DNA from: Pseudomonas viridiflava
GTDB lineage: Bacteria; Pseudomonadota; Gammaproteobacteria; Pseudomonadales; Pseudomonadaceae
Direction: 5' to 3'
NCBI RefSeq assembly: GCF_900591205.1
Contig: NZ_UUPU01000009.1
Location: forward strand, 1 to 62,996
Length of the DNA: 62,996 bases
Made by a program: the position numbers and the translations under genes. Shown here piece after piece: positions 10,921-20,294 of this stretch (position 1 is the stretch's first letter; each line of letters opens with the position of its first letter). Below the pieces are notes generated by a model, which saw only the letters and a program-made list of their open reading frames with translations, made no database searches and was not told where the DNA came from.

Positions 10921-10957
10921 TTGACACGCTTATCTTGATTATGGATACACTGTATCC
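10921..10957 (+). promoter_or_regulatory. Promoter with overlapping TetR-type operator
   Basis: A consensus -35 box TTGACA (10921-10926) is followed after 17 bp by GATACA as the -10. The -10 lies inside the perfect palindrome GGATACA-C-TGTATCC (10943-10957). Repression by the divergent TetR protein is inferred from position and symmetry. Confidence 0.65.
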
Positions 10958-11026
10958 GTAAATCGCAAAAAGCGCTGGATGCTTTCTGAGTTCAGCCATC
11001 CCTTCGTCAATCCGTCGAGGCCCGTA

Positions 11027-11842
11027 ATGCCTGATGAACGTTTTTTCCAGGATGCCCAGTCCCGATTCGTCGTCATCGGGGGCACGCGAATCCACTACAA
11101 GCGAGAGGGCAAAGGGCCGGTCATCGTGCTGTTGCATGGGAGCGGTTCTTCACTGCACTGCTTCGATAAATTAGTTCCTGCGTTACAGCAAAATTTTGAA
11201 GTGGTACGGGTTGATCTTGCGGGGTGCGGATTAAGTGGCGCGATGCCCGGCAGTGATTATCGGATCGAAGCCTACGTGCGCTTCGTCAAAGAGTTTGTAG
11301 AGCGGCTTGGCCTGAGCAGGTTTCAACTCGGCGGAAACTCGTTGGGCGGCAATATCGCCTGGAACTTCGCGTTGGACCATCGAGATAACGTCCAACGTTT
11401 GATATTGATGAACGCGACCGGTTACCCGGAAAAGTCATTACCAGCGGCATTCCATCTGGCCCGCAGCGCGCTCGGAAGAGTTGTATTACGTCGTTTGTTG
11501 TCGCGTCGTTCGACCGCAAAGAACCTGCGTAAGTTGGTGGGGCCGCGCACAGTCTTGGACGATGCGGTCATTGATCGGGTTTACAGCATGATGAGTATTC
11601 CCGCCAACCGAGAAGCGTTTATTCACTTTGCCAACACACACCAGCGCGACCGTTCCGCAGACATTGTTAACATCAGAGCCCCCACGTTAGTGCTGCGCGG
11701 TGAGCGCGTAGAGGGTCAGTATTTTGCGCGGGATATCCCAGGCAGCCAGGAAGTTGTTATCGCGGGCGTTGGGCGCCTGCTGCCGGAAGAAGCACCGGCG
11801 GAGATCGTCGCCTCAATAACAAATACGCTGGGTGTCATATGA
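11027..11842 (+). CDS. Alpha/beta hydrolase-fold protein with degenerate catalytic triad
   Basis: The 271-residue protein has the alpha/beta hydrolase oxyanion segment VLLHGSGSSLH (about 34-44) and the nucleophile elbow GGNSLGG with S105. Related enzymes continue with GExD and a late GVGH motif. Here these read LRGERVEGQYF, with the acid residue missing and the loop short, and GVGRLLPEE, with arginine R250 in place of the catalytic histidine. Activity is therefore doubtful. The ATG at 11027 has GAGG 6 nt upstream; an ATG at 10979 lacks such a site. Its stop overlaps the start of a second, intact hydrolase (ATGA). It may be decaying after duplication, or act as a partner subunit. Confidence 0.8.
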   Translation: MPDERFFQDAQSRFVVIGGTRIHYKREGKGPVIVLLHGSGSSLHCFDKLVPALQQNFEVVRVDLAGCGLSGAMPGSDYRIEAYVRFVKEFVERLGLSRFQLGGNSLGGNIAWNFALDHRDNVQRLILMNATGYPEKSLPAAFHLARSALGRVVLRRLLSRRSTAKNLRKLVGPRTVLDDAVIDRVYSMMSIPANREAFIHFANTHQRDRSADIVNIRAPTLVLRGERVEGQYFARDIPGSQEVVIAGVGRLLPEEAPAEIVASITNTLGVI

Positions 11843-12753
11843 AACTTGCGCGCCTGTCGTACTTCGTCGCCAAGGGTGAAACCGAGGCGTTGAGCCCCGC
11901 CGTGCGTTGCCGGTTACAGGGTGATTTCATTGCGTTATCGCAGGGCGTTACGCACTACAGGTTGGCCGGGCCGGTGAATGGCGAAGTGGTGCTTCTGGTC
12001 CCCGGCCTGACGATCCCGCTGTTTTACTGGGACCGGTTTTCAACCTGCCTGCACCAGCAAGGTTTTCGCACACTGGCCTACAGCGCTTACGGCCGTGGCT
12101 ACTCGGACCGCGTGCAGGGCGCCTATGACGCAAGCTTATTTGTGCGCCAGTTGCAGGAGTTGGTCGGCGCACTCGGGTTGTCGATTGATCATGTGATCGC
12201 AACGTCGATGGGCGCGCTGATTGCGATGACGCTGTTAACCGAGCACGGGTTTAAACCGAAAACGCTGACGTTGGTCGGGCCGGCCGGGCTCACCGGTAAA
12301 ACACCGCTCGCCGCGCGTATTGCAAAAGTCCCGGTGATTGCCGAAGTGTTCGGGCGGCACCTGGCCCGACAGTCGATCCTTTCGCATATACGGCACAACG
12401 TTAACACTGAGGCAGACGCGCAGTACCTCAACGCGATGATTCGTGACGCATTGAACTATGCAGGCACCATGTATGCATTGCTTTCAACATTGCGCCACTT
12501 CCCGTTAACCGCGCAGCAGACACTCTTTGATAAAACCGGAGCGCTCGAAATACCTACGTTATTAGTGTGGGGAGAGTACGACAACATAACCCCGGTTAAT
12601 CACATGCAACAGGCTCAGGTATTGCTCAAGCCCGAAGCGGCATGGGTAATCAAAGCGTGCGGTCATATGGCGCCGCTGGAACGCGCCGAACAACTGTCCG
12701 GGATAATTTCAACGTTTTTAAACAATCGCCGTTTACCCCGTCGCCTTTTATAA
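11839..12753 (+). CDS. Alpha/beta hydrolase, probable C-C or ester hydrolase of an aromatic pathway
   Basis: The 304-residue hydrolase keeps all catalytic residues: nucleophile S123 in ATSMGA, acid D248 in WGEYDNITP and H276 in ACGHMAPLE. Proteins of this type include meta-cleavage-product hydrolases of the MhpC/BphD kind and esterases. Its start overlaps the stop of the degenerate hydrolase, and a flavoprotein hydroxylase gene follows 63 bp later. A hydrolytic step after ring opening, or removal of an ester group from the incoming substrate, are both possible. No signal peptide is seen. Confidence 0.85.
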   Translation: MKLARLSYFVAKGETEALSPAVRCRLQGDFIALSQGVTHYRLAGPVNGEVVLLVPGLTIPLFYWDRFSTCLHQQGFRTLAYSAYGRGYSDRVQGAYDASLFVRQLQELVGALGLSIDHVIATSMGALIAMTLLTEHGFKPKTLTLVGPAGLTGKTPLAARIAKVPVIAEVFGRHLARQSILSHIRHNVNTEADAQYLNAMIRDALNYAGTMYALLSTLRHFPLTAQQTLFDKTGALEIPTLLVWGEYDNITPVNHMQQAQVLLKPEAAWVIKACGHMAPLERAEQLSGIISTFLNNRRLPRRLL

Positions 12754-12816
12754 AACCCGAGCAAGCGCCTGGAGCGTGGGCGGCCGGGATCTTTTTAATT
12801 ACTGGACGTTTTTACC

Positions 12817-14445
12817 ATGAACGTAATTCAGCGTGTCAGCAACACCGTGACCGATGTACTTATTATTGGTGCCGGCCCTACCGGACTTACCCTGGCCTGT
12901 GAGTTGGCCCGCCGTGGTATTAAATGCCGAATCATCGAAAAGTCTCCCAGACCTTTTAACGGTTCGCGTGGCAAAGGTATTCAGCCGCGTACGCTGGAAG
13001 TATTCAATGACCTGGGGGTAGCGCACGCCATTCTGCGAGCGGGCGCCAGCTACCCGTTGATGAAACTGCATCTGCCGCTCATCGGGATTGAGTGGGCGAT
13101 GATCAAACACCGCAAGCAAACCCCCGATGTGCCATTTCCCAATACTTGCCTGATTCCGCAATGGCGCACCGAAGAGATCCTGCGCGCGCGGTTGCTGGAA
13201 CTCGGTGGGTCAGTCGAGTGGGCGACCGAAGCCCTTGGCCTTACCCAGGACGCAGAGGGGGTGGACGTCCCGGTGGTGTGCAACGGTATCAACAGTACGA
13301 TCCGTGCACGCTACGTTGTGGGTGCCGATGGCGGCCGCAGCTTTGTGCGTAAGCAATTGGGCGTGCAGTTTATCGGAACCACCTCCCAGGAAGGTCGGAT
13401 GATCGTCGGGGATGTGCAGGTCGAGGGGCTGGGTCGAAATAACTGGCATGTCTGGCCCTCGCTGCGTAACGGGATGGTTGGCTTGTGCCCGCTGCCCCAC
13501 ACCCATCTGTTCCAGATCATGCTCAGGGTGCACCCCTGCGAGCAGGACCCCGAGCTGTCGGAGCGCTCGATTCAGGAGCGCTGGCTGGCGATTACCGGCA
13601 ACAAGGCGATTCGCCTCCACAGTCCCGAATGGCTGTCGCTGTTCAGGCCGAATGTCCGGCTGGTTGAAAAGTACCGGGTGGGCCGTGCCCTGCTGGCGGG
13701 TGACGCTGCGCATGTGCATACCCCGGCAGGCGCGCAGGGCCTCAATACCGGCGTGCAGGATGCCTACAACCTGGGCTGGAAACTGGCCTTTGTCCTGCAG
13801 GGTGCCAGTGAGGCGCTGCTGGATACTTATCAGGAGGAACGCATGCCCGTGGCGGCAGCCGTGTTGGAAATATCCAGCGAACTGTTTGGCTCGGTCAGCA
13901 GTGTGCGCATTCCGAAGTTCACCCGTGGGGATGTGGAGCGCCAGTTGCAAATCAACTACCGCGAAAGCTCCTTGAGTCAGGGTGGCGCGGCAGAGCGAAC
14001 GCCACTGCTGGCCGCCGGCGACAGAGCCCCGGATGCACCTTGCTCCAGTCGCCGAACCGGCAGCACTACGTTGTTTGATGTGTTCAGAGGTACTCACTTT
14101 ACGGTGTTGGCCTTTGGTGAAAAGGCGATTGAAGCGGCGCGAAACCTTAACGTTGTCGAGGGTCTGGTGAGAGTCGTCGCCATTCGCCCGCACCTTATCG
14201 CCAATGATGAGGCGTATGACTTGGCCGACGACCGACTGCATGCGCGCATGGCTTACGGCATAGGCAGTTCTGAAAATGTCACGGTGCTGGTGCGTCCTGA
14301 CGGTTACATCGCCAGGGTTTGCACCTGCAACTGGAAGTCCAGCACCGAAGGTTACTTTTCCGAGATCGGCTGTTCAACGCTCACGGGGTTGCATCAGGCC
14401 GGTTCAGGGCCGTCACTGCTTGACCGTATGAGCACTGGGGCCTGA
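12817..14445 (+). CDS. FAD-dependent aromatic hydroxylase (MhpA/PheA-type monooxygenase)
   Basis: The 542-residue protein is a class A flavoprotein monooxygenase. It has the Rossmann motif VLIIGAGPTGLTLACELARR (residues 14-33), the middle DG motif VVGADGGRSFVRKQLG, and the FAD-closing motif LLAGDAAHVHTPAGAQGLN. The C-terminal 150 residues form the extension seen in phenol hydroxylases and related enzymes. It would add a hydroxyl to a phenolic ring using NAD(P)H and O2. It is third in the TetR-flanked operon. A second, distantly related hydroxylase is at 22680-24341, so the island can hydroxylate two rings or carry out two steps. Confidence 0.88.
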   Translation: MNVIQRVSNTVTDVLIIGAGPTGLTLACELARRGIKCRIIEKSPRPFNGSRGKGIQPRTLEVFNDLGVAHAILRAGASYPLMKLHLPLIGIEWAMIKHRKQTPDVPFPNTCLIPQWRTEEILRARLLELGGSVEWATEALGLTQDAEGVDVPVVCNGINSTIRARYVVGADGGRSFVRKQLGVQFIGTTSQEGRMIVGDVQVEGLGRNNWHVWPSLRNGMVGLCPLPHTHLFQIMLRVHPCEQDPELSERSIQERWLAITGNKAIRLHSPEWLSLFRPNVRLVEKYRVGRALLAGDAAHVHTPAGAQGLNTGVQDAYNLGWKLAFVLQGASEALLDTYQEERMPVAAAVLEISSELFGSVSSVRIPKFTRGDVERQLQINYRESSLSQGGAAERTPLLAAGDRAPDAPCSSRRTGSTTLFDVFRGTHFTVLAFGEKAIEAARNLNVVEGLVRVVAIRPHLIANDEAYDLADDRLHARMAYGIGSSENVTVLVRPDGYIARVCTCNWKSSTEGYFSEIGCSTLTGLHQAGSGPSLLDRMSTGA

Positions 14446-14455
14446 GGAATTGAAC

Positions 14456-15838
14456 GTGACCAAATCAGCGGCGGTGACGCTTTTGTACGCGCTCCTTATT
14501 GGCTTGTTGCTCGCGCTTGGCACGCTCCAATTACCCGTCGAGGTCCCGGTGCGGGTGATACAGGCAGCGTTGGTCATCGCCTTTACCCTGTGTGCCTGGG
14601 CCTTTGGGTTGTTGGCCGAGCCGCTGCCCACGCTGGCGTTTTTCCTGTTGGTGGTGCTGTTTGGTATTGCCCCGGCCAACGTGGTTTTTTCCGGTTTCAG
14701 CTCCACCGCGTGGTGGCTGGTTTTCGGCGGAAGCGTACTCGGCGCGGCGATTAACACCACTGGGCTGGGGGGGCGCATCGCCGCCGGTGTCTTCAGGGGC
14801 AATCAGCGTACGTACAACAGTTATCTGTGGCGCGTGGCCCTGCTGTGTGTGGTGTTGGCATTTCTGATGCCCTCGACCACAGGGCGCATCCTTTTGCTGA
14901 CCCCCATCGTGATGGCGCTGGCCAGAGGGCTTGGTTATGCACCCGGGTCCAATGGGCATACCGGTCTGGTACTGACGGTGGCCGCCTGCAGCTACATGCC
15001 ACCGACCAGTATCCTCCCGGCCAATTTGCCCAACAGCGTGCTGCTCGGCGCGGCTGAGTCCATGTACGGGATTCACCTGGCTTACGCGCCTTACTTGCTT
15101 GCGCACTTTCCCGTGCTGGGGCTGGCCAAGGCCGGGTTGATCGTCGTGGTGATCGCCAGGCTGTTCCCTGAGCGCCAGCCATGCCTGCCGGTGGCACGCA
15201 CGCAGAGTGCGCCGCTGACATTGCCGGAGCGCAATTTGCTCTGGGTATTAGGGCTATCGGTGCTGTCGTTCATGACCGACTTCATTCATGGCATATCACC
15301 CGCCTGGGTATCGTTGGGCGCTGCGCTGGTATGCCTGTGGCCGGCGATGAACATCCTGAGCGTCAAGTCGTTCACCGAAGGCGTGCATGTGACGCCGCTG
15401 ATTTTTGTCGCAGGTTTTTTGGGCCTTGGTGCGGTGGTCGCTTACAGCGGTATTGGACTCATGTTGGGCCGCACCTTGCTGGGCTGGGCCCACCTGAGCC
15501 CGGACCATCCGGCTGTGGCGGTGGGTGTTATCACCGCCATCAGCACGGTAATCGGCCTGGTGACGACCTTGCCCAGCTTGCCGGCGGTATTGACCCCTTT
15601 GGCAGGGGAGTTTGCCGGCGCAAGCGGGCTGAGCCTGCCCTCGACGCTGATGCTGCAAGTGCCGGTCTTTGGCCTGTTGATCTTTCCCTATCAGTGCCCG
15701 CCGATTGTGCTGGCCATGACGATGGGGCACGTCAGCCTGAAACAGGCCACCGGGCTGTTTTTACGAGTGTCACTGATGACCGTGCTGGTTTTGTTTCCGC
15801 TGGATTATGTGTGGTGGAAAACCCTCGGCCTGCTCTGA
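14456..15838 (+). CDS. SLC13/DASS-type anion:sodium symporter
   Basis: The 460-residue membrane protein has about 12 hydrophobic segments and the divalent anion/sodium symporter pattern: SSTAWWLVFGGSVLG and FLMPSTTGRILLLTPIVMAL in the first half, and a matching TTLPSLPAVLTPLAGEFA near the C-terminus. Family members import dicarboxylates or other organic anions. The GTG at 14456 is chosen because GAGGA lies 7 nt upstream; a TTG at 14450 would be too close to it. It follows the hydroxylase stop by 10 bp, in the same operon, so an aromatic or chain-cleaved carboxylate is a reasonable substrate. Confidence 0.82.
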   Translation: MTKSAAVTLLYALLIGLLLALGTLQLPVEVPVRVIQAALVIAFTLCAWAFGLLAEPLPTLAFFLLVVLFGIAPANVVFSGFSSTAWWLVFGGSVLGAAINTTGLGGRIAAGVFRGNQRTYNSYLWRVALLCVVLAFLMPSTTGRILLLTPIVMALARGLGYAPGSNGHTGLVLTVAACSYMPPTSILPANLPNSVLLGAAESMYGIHLAYAPYLLAHFPVLGLAKAGLIVVVIARLFPERQPCLPVARTQSAPLTLPERNLLWVLGLSVLSFMTDFIHGISPAWVSLGAALVCLWPAMNILSVKSFTEGVHVTPLIFVAGFLGLGAVVAYSGIGLMLGRTLLGWAHLSPDHPAVAVGVITAISTVIGLVTTLPSLPAVLTPLAGEFAGASGLSLPSTLMLQVPVFGLLIFPYQCPPIVLAMTMGHVSLKQATGLFLRVSLMTVLVLFPLDYVWWKTLGLL

Positions 15839-15983
15839 ACAACACACCGCTCTGTTGCACCTGAATGCTGTCGATAAACCCACCCCGTCATCGCCTCGAA
15901 AGCTGACGAGCAGGAACGGCTGTACCCGAAAAACCCGACACACGCGTAACGAACCAAAACAACAACAAGAGGTAGTCAACGCA

Positions 15984-17846
15984 ATGAACACTAAAACTCC
16001 CCCCTGGCATCGAGCGGCCTTGCCGCTGACCATCAGCTTCGCTGCGGGCATGCAGAGCCTTCCGGCGTTGGCCGTCTCGTTCAATATGGGCGAGATCGAA
16101 GGGCAGTTCGACTCAAGCTTGTCGGTGGGCGCCGGCTGGTCTACCAGTGACCGAGACGCCAAGCTGCTCAATAGCGCCAGCGCCGACGATGGCCGCCGCA
16201 ACTTCAAAAAAGGCGAGACCTTCTCCAAGGTGTTCAAGGGCGTGCACGACCTGGAACTCAAGTACGGCGATTCGGGTGTGTTCGTGCGTGGCAAGTACTG
16301 GTACGACTTTGAACTCAAGGACGAACATCGTCTGTTCAAGGACATCGACGATACCAACCGCAAGGAAGGCGCGAAGTCTGCCGGCGCAGAAATACTCGAC
16401 GCGTTTATCTATCACAACTACATGATTCGCGATCTGCCGGGCACCGTTCGCCTCGGCAAACAGGTGGTGAGTTGGGGCGAAAGCACGTTCATCTCGGGCG
16501 GCATCAACAGCATCAACCCGGTAGATGTCGCCTCTTTTCGACGGCCCGGTGCCGAGATCAAGGAAGGGCTGATCCCGGTCAATATGTTTTACCTGTCGCA
16601 GAACCTGACCGAGAACGTCTCTGCCGAGGCGTTTTACCAACTGGAATGGGACCAGACAGTGCTCGATAACTGCGGGACTTTTTTCTCGCAGATCGACGTG
16701 ATGGCCGACGGTTGTGGCGGCTTGTTTGCCGGGCCGGACCTTACAGGCAGTACCGCGGCCAAAGCCGCGTTGAAACCCTTTGGGATCAATATGACATCCG
16801 AGGGCATTGAGATGCCGCGTTCCGGTGATCGCGATGCCCGCGACGGCGGCCAGTGGGGCGCGGCGTTGCACTGGTTCGCGCCTGAGCTGGACAGCGAGTT
16901 CGGCGCTTACTTCATGAACTACCACAGCCGCCAGGCGTATTTCAGCGTGGCAGGTGGCGCGCACATGGCTGACACGGGGTTCGCTCAAAGCCTGTGCGGC
17001 AATCTGGGGATCGGGGCGGGCGGCTGTGGGGCGTTTCTCTCCAGTGACAGTGGGCAGAGCCTTGCCCAGGGCTACCGGCTGGGCAGCTCCCACTACTATG
17101 CCGAATACCCCGAAGACATCCGCCTGTATGGCTTGAGCTTCAGCACCAGTTTGTCCACGGGCACCACGCTGTCCGGCGAGATCAGCTACCGCCCGAACAT
17201 GCCGATTCAAATCAACGCAGTGGACCTTGTAACGGCGGTGGTTGGCGAGTCAAGCCTGACCCCGGTGCTGTCCTCGGGCGCCGTTGCGTTGACCAACAAT
17301 TCAGTGATCACCGGCTACCGGCGTAAAGAAGTGACCCAGGCGCAGGTCACCGCCACGCACTTTTTCGACCAGGTATTGGGCGCCGAGCGCCTGACACTGG
17401 TCGGCGAAGTCGGGGTTACGCATATCGCCGGCCTGGAGGGCAAAGGGGGCCTGCGTTATGGCCGCAGCACGTCGTACGGGCAGGGCGCGCTTGCCGATAA
17501 CAGCCTGTGCACCGGGACCACTAACACCGAAGCCCCGCAAAACTGTGACAACAATGGTTTTGCCACACCGACCTCCTGGGGTTACCGGGTGCGCGCGGCG
17601 CTGGACTACAACGATGTGATCCCCGGCGTGGCCTTGCGGCCCAACCTTGCCTGGTCCCATGACGTCTCCGGTTATGGCCCCGAACCCGGTTTCAACGAAG
17701 GCTCGAAGGCGATCAGCCTGGGCCTGGATGCCACCTACCTCAACACCTATAACGCCAGCCTGTCGTACACCAACTATTTCGGTGGTGCCTACAACGTAAA
17801 CGTCGACCGCGACTTTCTGGCGCTGAGCTTTGGCGTTTCTTTCTGA
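15984..17846 (+). CDS. DUF1302 outer-membrane protein
   Basis: The 620-residue protein has a signal peptide (cut near PALA, residue 29) and long stretches of alternating aromatic/polar residues ending in phenylalanine (LALSFGVSF), as in outer-membrane beta-barrels. The segment VRLGKQVVSWGESTFI is characteristic of DUF1302. Such proteins are repeatedly found next to a DUF1329 protein in operons for hydrophobic substrates, but their mechanism is not settled. The ATG at 15984 follows AAGAGG; AAAACAACAACAAGA at 15956-15970 is a strong Hfq/Crc-type motif. It is followed 12 bp later by the DUF1329 gene. Confidence 0.85.
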   Translation: MNTKTPPWHRAALPLTISFAAGMQSLPALAVSFNMGEIEGQFDSSLSVGAGWSTSDRDAKLLNSASADDGRRNFKKGETFSKVFKGVHDLELKYGDSGVFVRGKYWYDFELKDEHRLFKDIDDTNRKEGAKSAGAEILDAFIYHNYMIRDLPGTVRLGKQVVSWGESTFISGGINSINPVDVASFRRPGAEIKEGLIPVNMFYLSQNLTENVSAEAFYQLEWDQTVLDNCGTFFSQIDVMADGCGGLFAGPDLTGSTAAKAALKPFGINMTSEGIEMPRSGDRDARDGGQWGAALHWFAPELDSEFGAYFMNYHSRQAYFSVAGGAHMADTGFAQSLCGNLGIGAGGCGAFLSSDSGQSLAQGYRLGSSHYYAEYPEDIRLYGLSFSTSLSTGTTLSGEISYRPNMPIQINAVDLVTAVVGESSLTPVLSSGAVALTNNSVITGYRRKEVTQAQVTATHFFDQVLGAERLTLVGEVGVTHIAGLEGKGGLRYGRSTSYGQGALADNSLCTGTTNTEAPQNCDNNGFATPTSWGYRVRAALDYNDVIPGVALRPNLAWSHDVSGYGPEPGFNEGSKAISLGLDATYLNTYNASLSYTNYFGGAYNVNVDRDFLALSFGVSF

Positions 17847-17858
17847 GTGGAGATAACA

Positions 17859-19214
17859 ATGAAAACATCCCATCTGTTGTTCGGCGCGGTCAGCCTGATG
17901 GCCGCTGCCGCTCACGGCGCCGTACCCGCCAGCGAAGCCGCCAAACTCAACAGCAGCCTTACGCCGGTCGGCGCCCAGCGTGCCGGCAATGCAGACGGCA
18001 GCATCCCTTCCTGGACCGGTGGCCTGCCCCAGAACGCGGGCACAGTCGACAAGTCCGGCGCGCTGTCTGACCCATTTGCCGCCGACAAACCGTTGTTCAC
18101 CATCACGGCACAGAACGTCGCCCAGTATCAAGGCAAGCTGAGCGACGGTGAAATGGCCATGCTCAAGCGCTATCCGGACAGCTACCACATCACGGTTTAC
18201 CCCACTCACCGTAGCGTCAACTTGCCCGAAAAAGTGACCGCGGCGATTGCGCGCAATGCGCTGCACACCCAGTTGATTTCCGAGGGTAATGGTCTGGAAA
18301 ACTACGAGATGGGCACGCCTTTCCCGATTCCGCAAAATGGCCTCGAGGTGCTGTGGAACCATATTGGCCGTTATCGTGGCGGCAGTGCCCATCGCAGCCA
18401 CGTGCAGGCCACACCGTTGGCCGACGGGACCTTTGTGCCGGTGTACTTCAACCAGCAGTTTGTCTACCGCGAACAGATGAAGGACTTCGACGCGAAGAAC
18501 CCCGGCAATGTGCTGTTCTATTACAAGCAATTGGTCACGGCGCCCGCACGCCTGGCAGGGGATGTAGTGCTGGTGCACGAACCGCTCGACCAGGTTAAAA
18601 CGCCGCGCATGGCCTGGATCTACAGCGCGGGCCAACGCCGCGTGCGCCGTGCCCCGCAGATCGCCTACGACGGGCCTTACCCGGCCTCCGATGGCCAGCG
18701 CGTTGCCGACAACCTGGACATGTTCAACGGCGCCCCTGACCGCTATGACTGGAAGCTTGTGGGCAAGAAGGAACTCTACATTCCCTACAACAGTTACAAG
18801 CTTGAATCGCCCCAGTACACCTATGCCGACGTGGTCAAGCCCGGGCATGTCAATTCAGACCTGACCCGGTATGAATTGCACCGCGTGTGGGTAGTGGAAG
18901 CCACCTTGAAAACCGGCCAGCGGCATGTCTATGCCAAGCGAGTGCTGTATTTCGACGAAGACTCCTGGCAGATCGCACTCGCCGACCACTACGACGCGCA
19001 CAACACGTTGTGGCGAGTGTCCGAAGGCTATGTGACCCCGCGCTATGACAGGCAACTGCCGTGGCTCGGTGTGGAGGCTGTGTATGACCTGATCAACGGG
19101 CGCTACATCGTTTCAGGGATGCGTAACGAAGAAAAAGAACCGATTGAATTCGGTTTCTCGGCAGTGTCCGCCGAGTTCACCCCCACCGCGTTGCGCAACA
19201 CCGGGGTGCGCTGA
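17859..19214 (+). CDS. DUF1329 envelope protein
   Basis: The 451-residue protein has a signal peptide (MKTSHLLFGAVSLMAAAAHG) and is exported. The motifs GNADGSIPSWTGG near the N-terminus, TAPARLAGDVVLVHEPLDQ and the later RRAPQIAYDGPYPASDGQRV are typical of DUF1329, a LolA/LolB-like beta-sandwich proposed to carry lipophilic molecules across the periplasm. It pairs with the preceding DUF1302 barrel. Together they probably handle a hydrophobic substrate of the island, or its precursor. The ATG at 17859 has GTGGAG upstream. Confidence 0.85.
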   Translation: MKTSHLLFGAVSLMAAAAHGAVPASEAAKLNSSLTPVGAQRAGNADGSIPSWTGGLPQNAGTVDKSGALSDPFAADKPLFTITAQNVAQYQGKLSDGEMAMLKRYPDSYHITVYPTHRSVNLPEKVTAAIARNALHTQLISEGNGLENYEMGTPFPIPQNGLEVLWNHIGRYRGGSAHRSHVQATPLADGTFVPVYFNQQFVYREQMKDFDAKNPGNVLFYYKQLVTAPARLAGDVVLVHEPLDQVKTPRMAWIYSAGQRRVRRAPQIAYDGPYPASDGQRVADNLDMFNGAPDRYDWKLVGKKELYIPYNSYKLESPQYTYADVVKPGHVNSDLTRYELHRVWVVEATLKTGQRHVYAKRVLYFDEDSWQIALADHYDAHNTLWRVSEGYVTPRYDRQLPWLGVEAVYDLINGRYIVSGMRNEEKEPIEFGFSAVSAEFTPTALRNTGVR

Positions 19215-19257
19215 CAGGGGCCTGGGCCGCCCTTATCGGCGGCCTGACTGGCGTGGG

Positions 19258-20238
19258 TCAGTGCGCTGCGCTGACCGTTTCACGGTAGAGCCTGGGAGGC
19301 ATGCCAAACGCTGCCTTGAAGTGCCGACTGAAGTGCGCGCTGCTGCCATAGCCCCAGGCATAGGCAATGTCGGTGAGCGAGCGATGGTTCAAATCACGGT
19401 TACGCAAGTCTTGCGCGCAGCGCGCCACGCGGCGCTGCCAGATGTACTCGCTGACACTGCAACCGAACGCGTCCTGGAACGCTCGATGCAGGCTGCGCAC
19501 CGAGCATTGCTCGGCAAAGGCGATGCGTTCGATGCTCAGGTCGCGGTCGGCCAAGTGCAGTTCGATATAGCGCTTGAGGCGGCTTTGCTTGTAGTGACGG
19601 AAGTCGTGTTCGAGCTTTTTCTCTTCCTGTTTGTTGCCCAGTGCATTGTTCAGCAGCCCCACAATACTCTCGCCGACCAGCGCCGCCGACTGGCTGTTCA
19701 GCAGCGGGTATTGGCTGTAGGCGTCAACGATCAGGTGCATCAACATCCGACCAAGCCCGTTGCGCGCGCTGATATGCAGGTCGTCGGCATCCAGTGCCTG
19801 CCCGGCGCCTTCATTGAACAGTAGGATGAAGTGCTCACAGCCTTGTGGGCTGCTGACATTGAAGGGTTGGGCGCAGTCGACCACCAGCAACTCGTCGGGC
19901 GCCAAGGCATTGCTGTGCTTGCCTTGCTGGAAATGACTGACACCGGCGGTTTGCAGGATCAGCATGCGCGATGTGTCGGGCGCCTCGACTGCTTTGCTCA
20001 GGTGACGGGAGTAGCGATGCGCGCTGGCGGTCATGCGGCAAAAGCGTAGTTTACCGAGGTCGCCGTACTCCAGCCGACCCTGGAAATCGGCATCGTGCAG
20101 GGGTTCTATGTGGGTGGACTCGAGGCGCTTGATGTACTCCGGCGTGCGCCCAAGGTTGTCACTCATAAACTCTTTCCACCTCATCAGGCGGTCGGAACGC
20201 ATCACTTGATCGGTAGAAACGCAGGCTAGATTGCTCAT
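19258..20238 (-). CDS. AraC-family transcriptional activator
   Basis: The 326-residue regulator has an AraC-binding-like N-terminal sensor domain (about 50-200) and a C-terminal double helix-turn-helix (about 220-320) with DLSIERIAFAEQCSVRSLHRAF and LTDIAYAWGYGSSAHFSRHF. Regulators of this architecture control aromatic-amine, hydroxyphenyl and isoeugenol/vanillin genes. It lies downstream of the aldehyde dehydrogenase in the same direction, 56 bp away. The leader carries TAACAATAAAAAGAGG, so an Hfq/Crc-like motif overlaps its ribosome-binding site (20246-20260). The ligand is unknown. Confidence 0.88.
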   Translation of the reverse strand: MSNLACVSTDQVMRSDRLMRWKEFMSDNLGRTPEYIKRLESTHIEPLHDADFQGRLEYGDLGKLRFCRMTASAHRYSRHLSKAVEAPDTSRMLILQTAGVSHFQQGKHSNALAPDELLVVDCAQPFNVSSPQGCEHFILLFNEGAGQALDADDLHISARNGLGRMLMHLIVDAYSQYPLLNSQSAALVGESIVGLLNNALGNKQEEKKLEHDFRHYKQSRLKRYIELHLADRDLSIERIAFAEQCSVRSLHRAFQDAFGCSVSEYIWQRRVARCAQDLRNRDLNHRSLTDIAYAWGYGSSAHFSRHFKAAFGMPPRLYRETVSAAH

Positions 20239-20266
20239 GGATCGCCTCTTTTTATTGTTATGGGCT

Positions 20267-20284
20267 GGGCCACCCGGGTGGCCC
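20267..20284. terminator. GC-rich palindrome after the aldehyde dehydrogenase gene
   Basis: GGGCCACCC-GGGTGGCCC is a perfect 18-bp palindrome just past the stop of the dehydrogenase gene and before the AraC gene. No T run follows directly, so termination is weak or partial at best. Confidence 0.4.
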
Positions 20285-20294
20285 GGCCGGTTTC

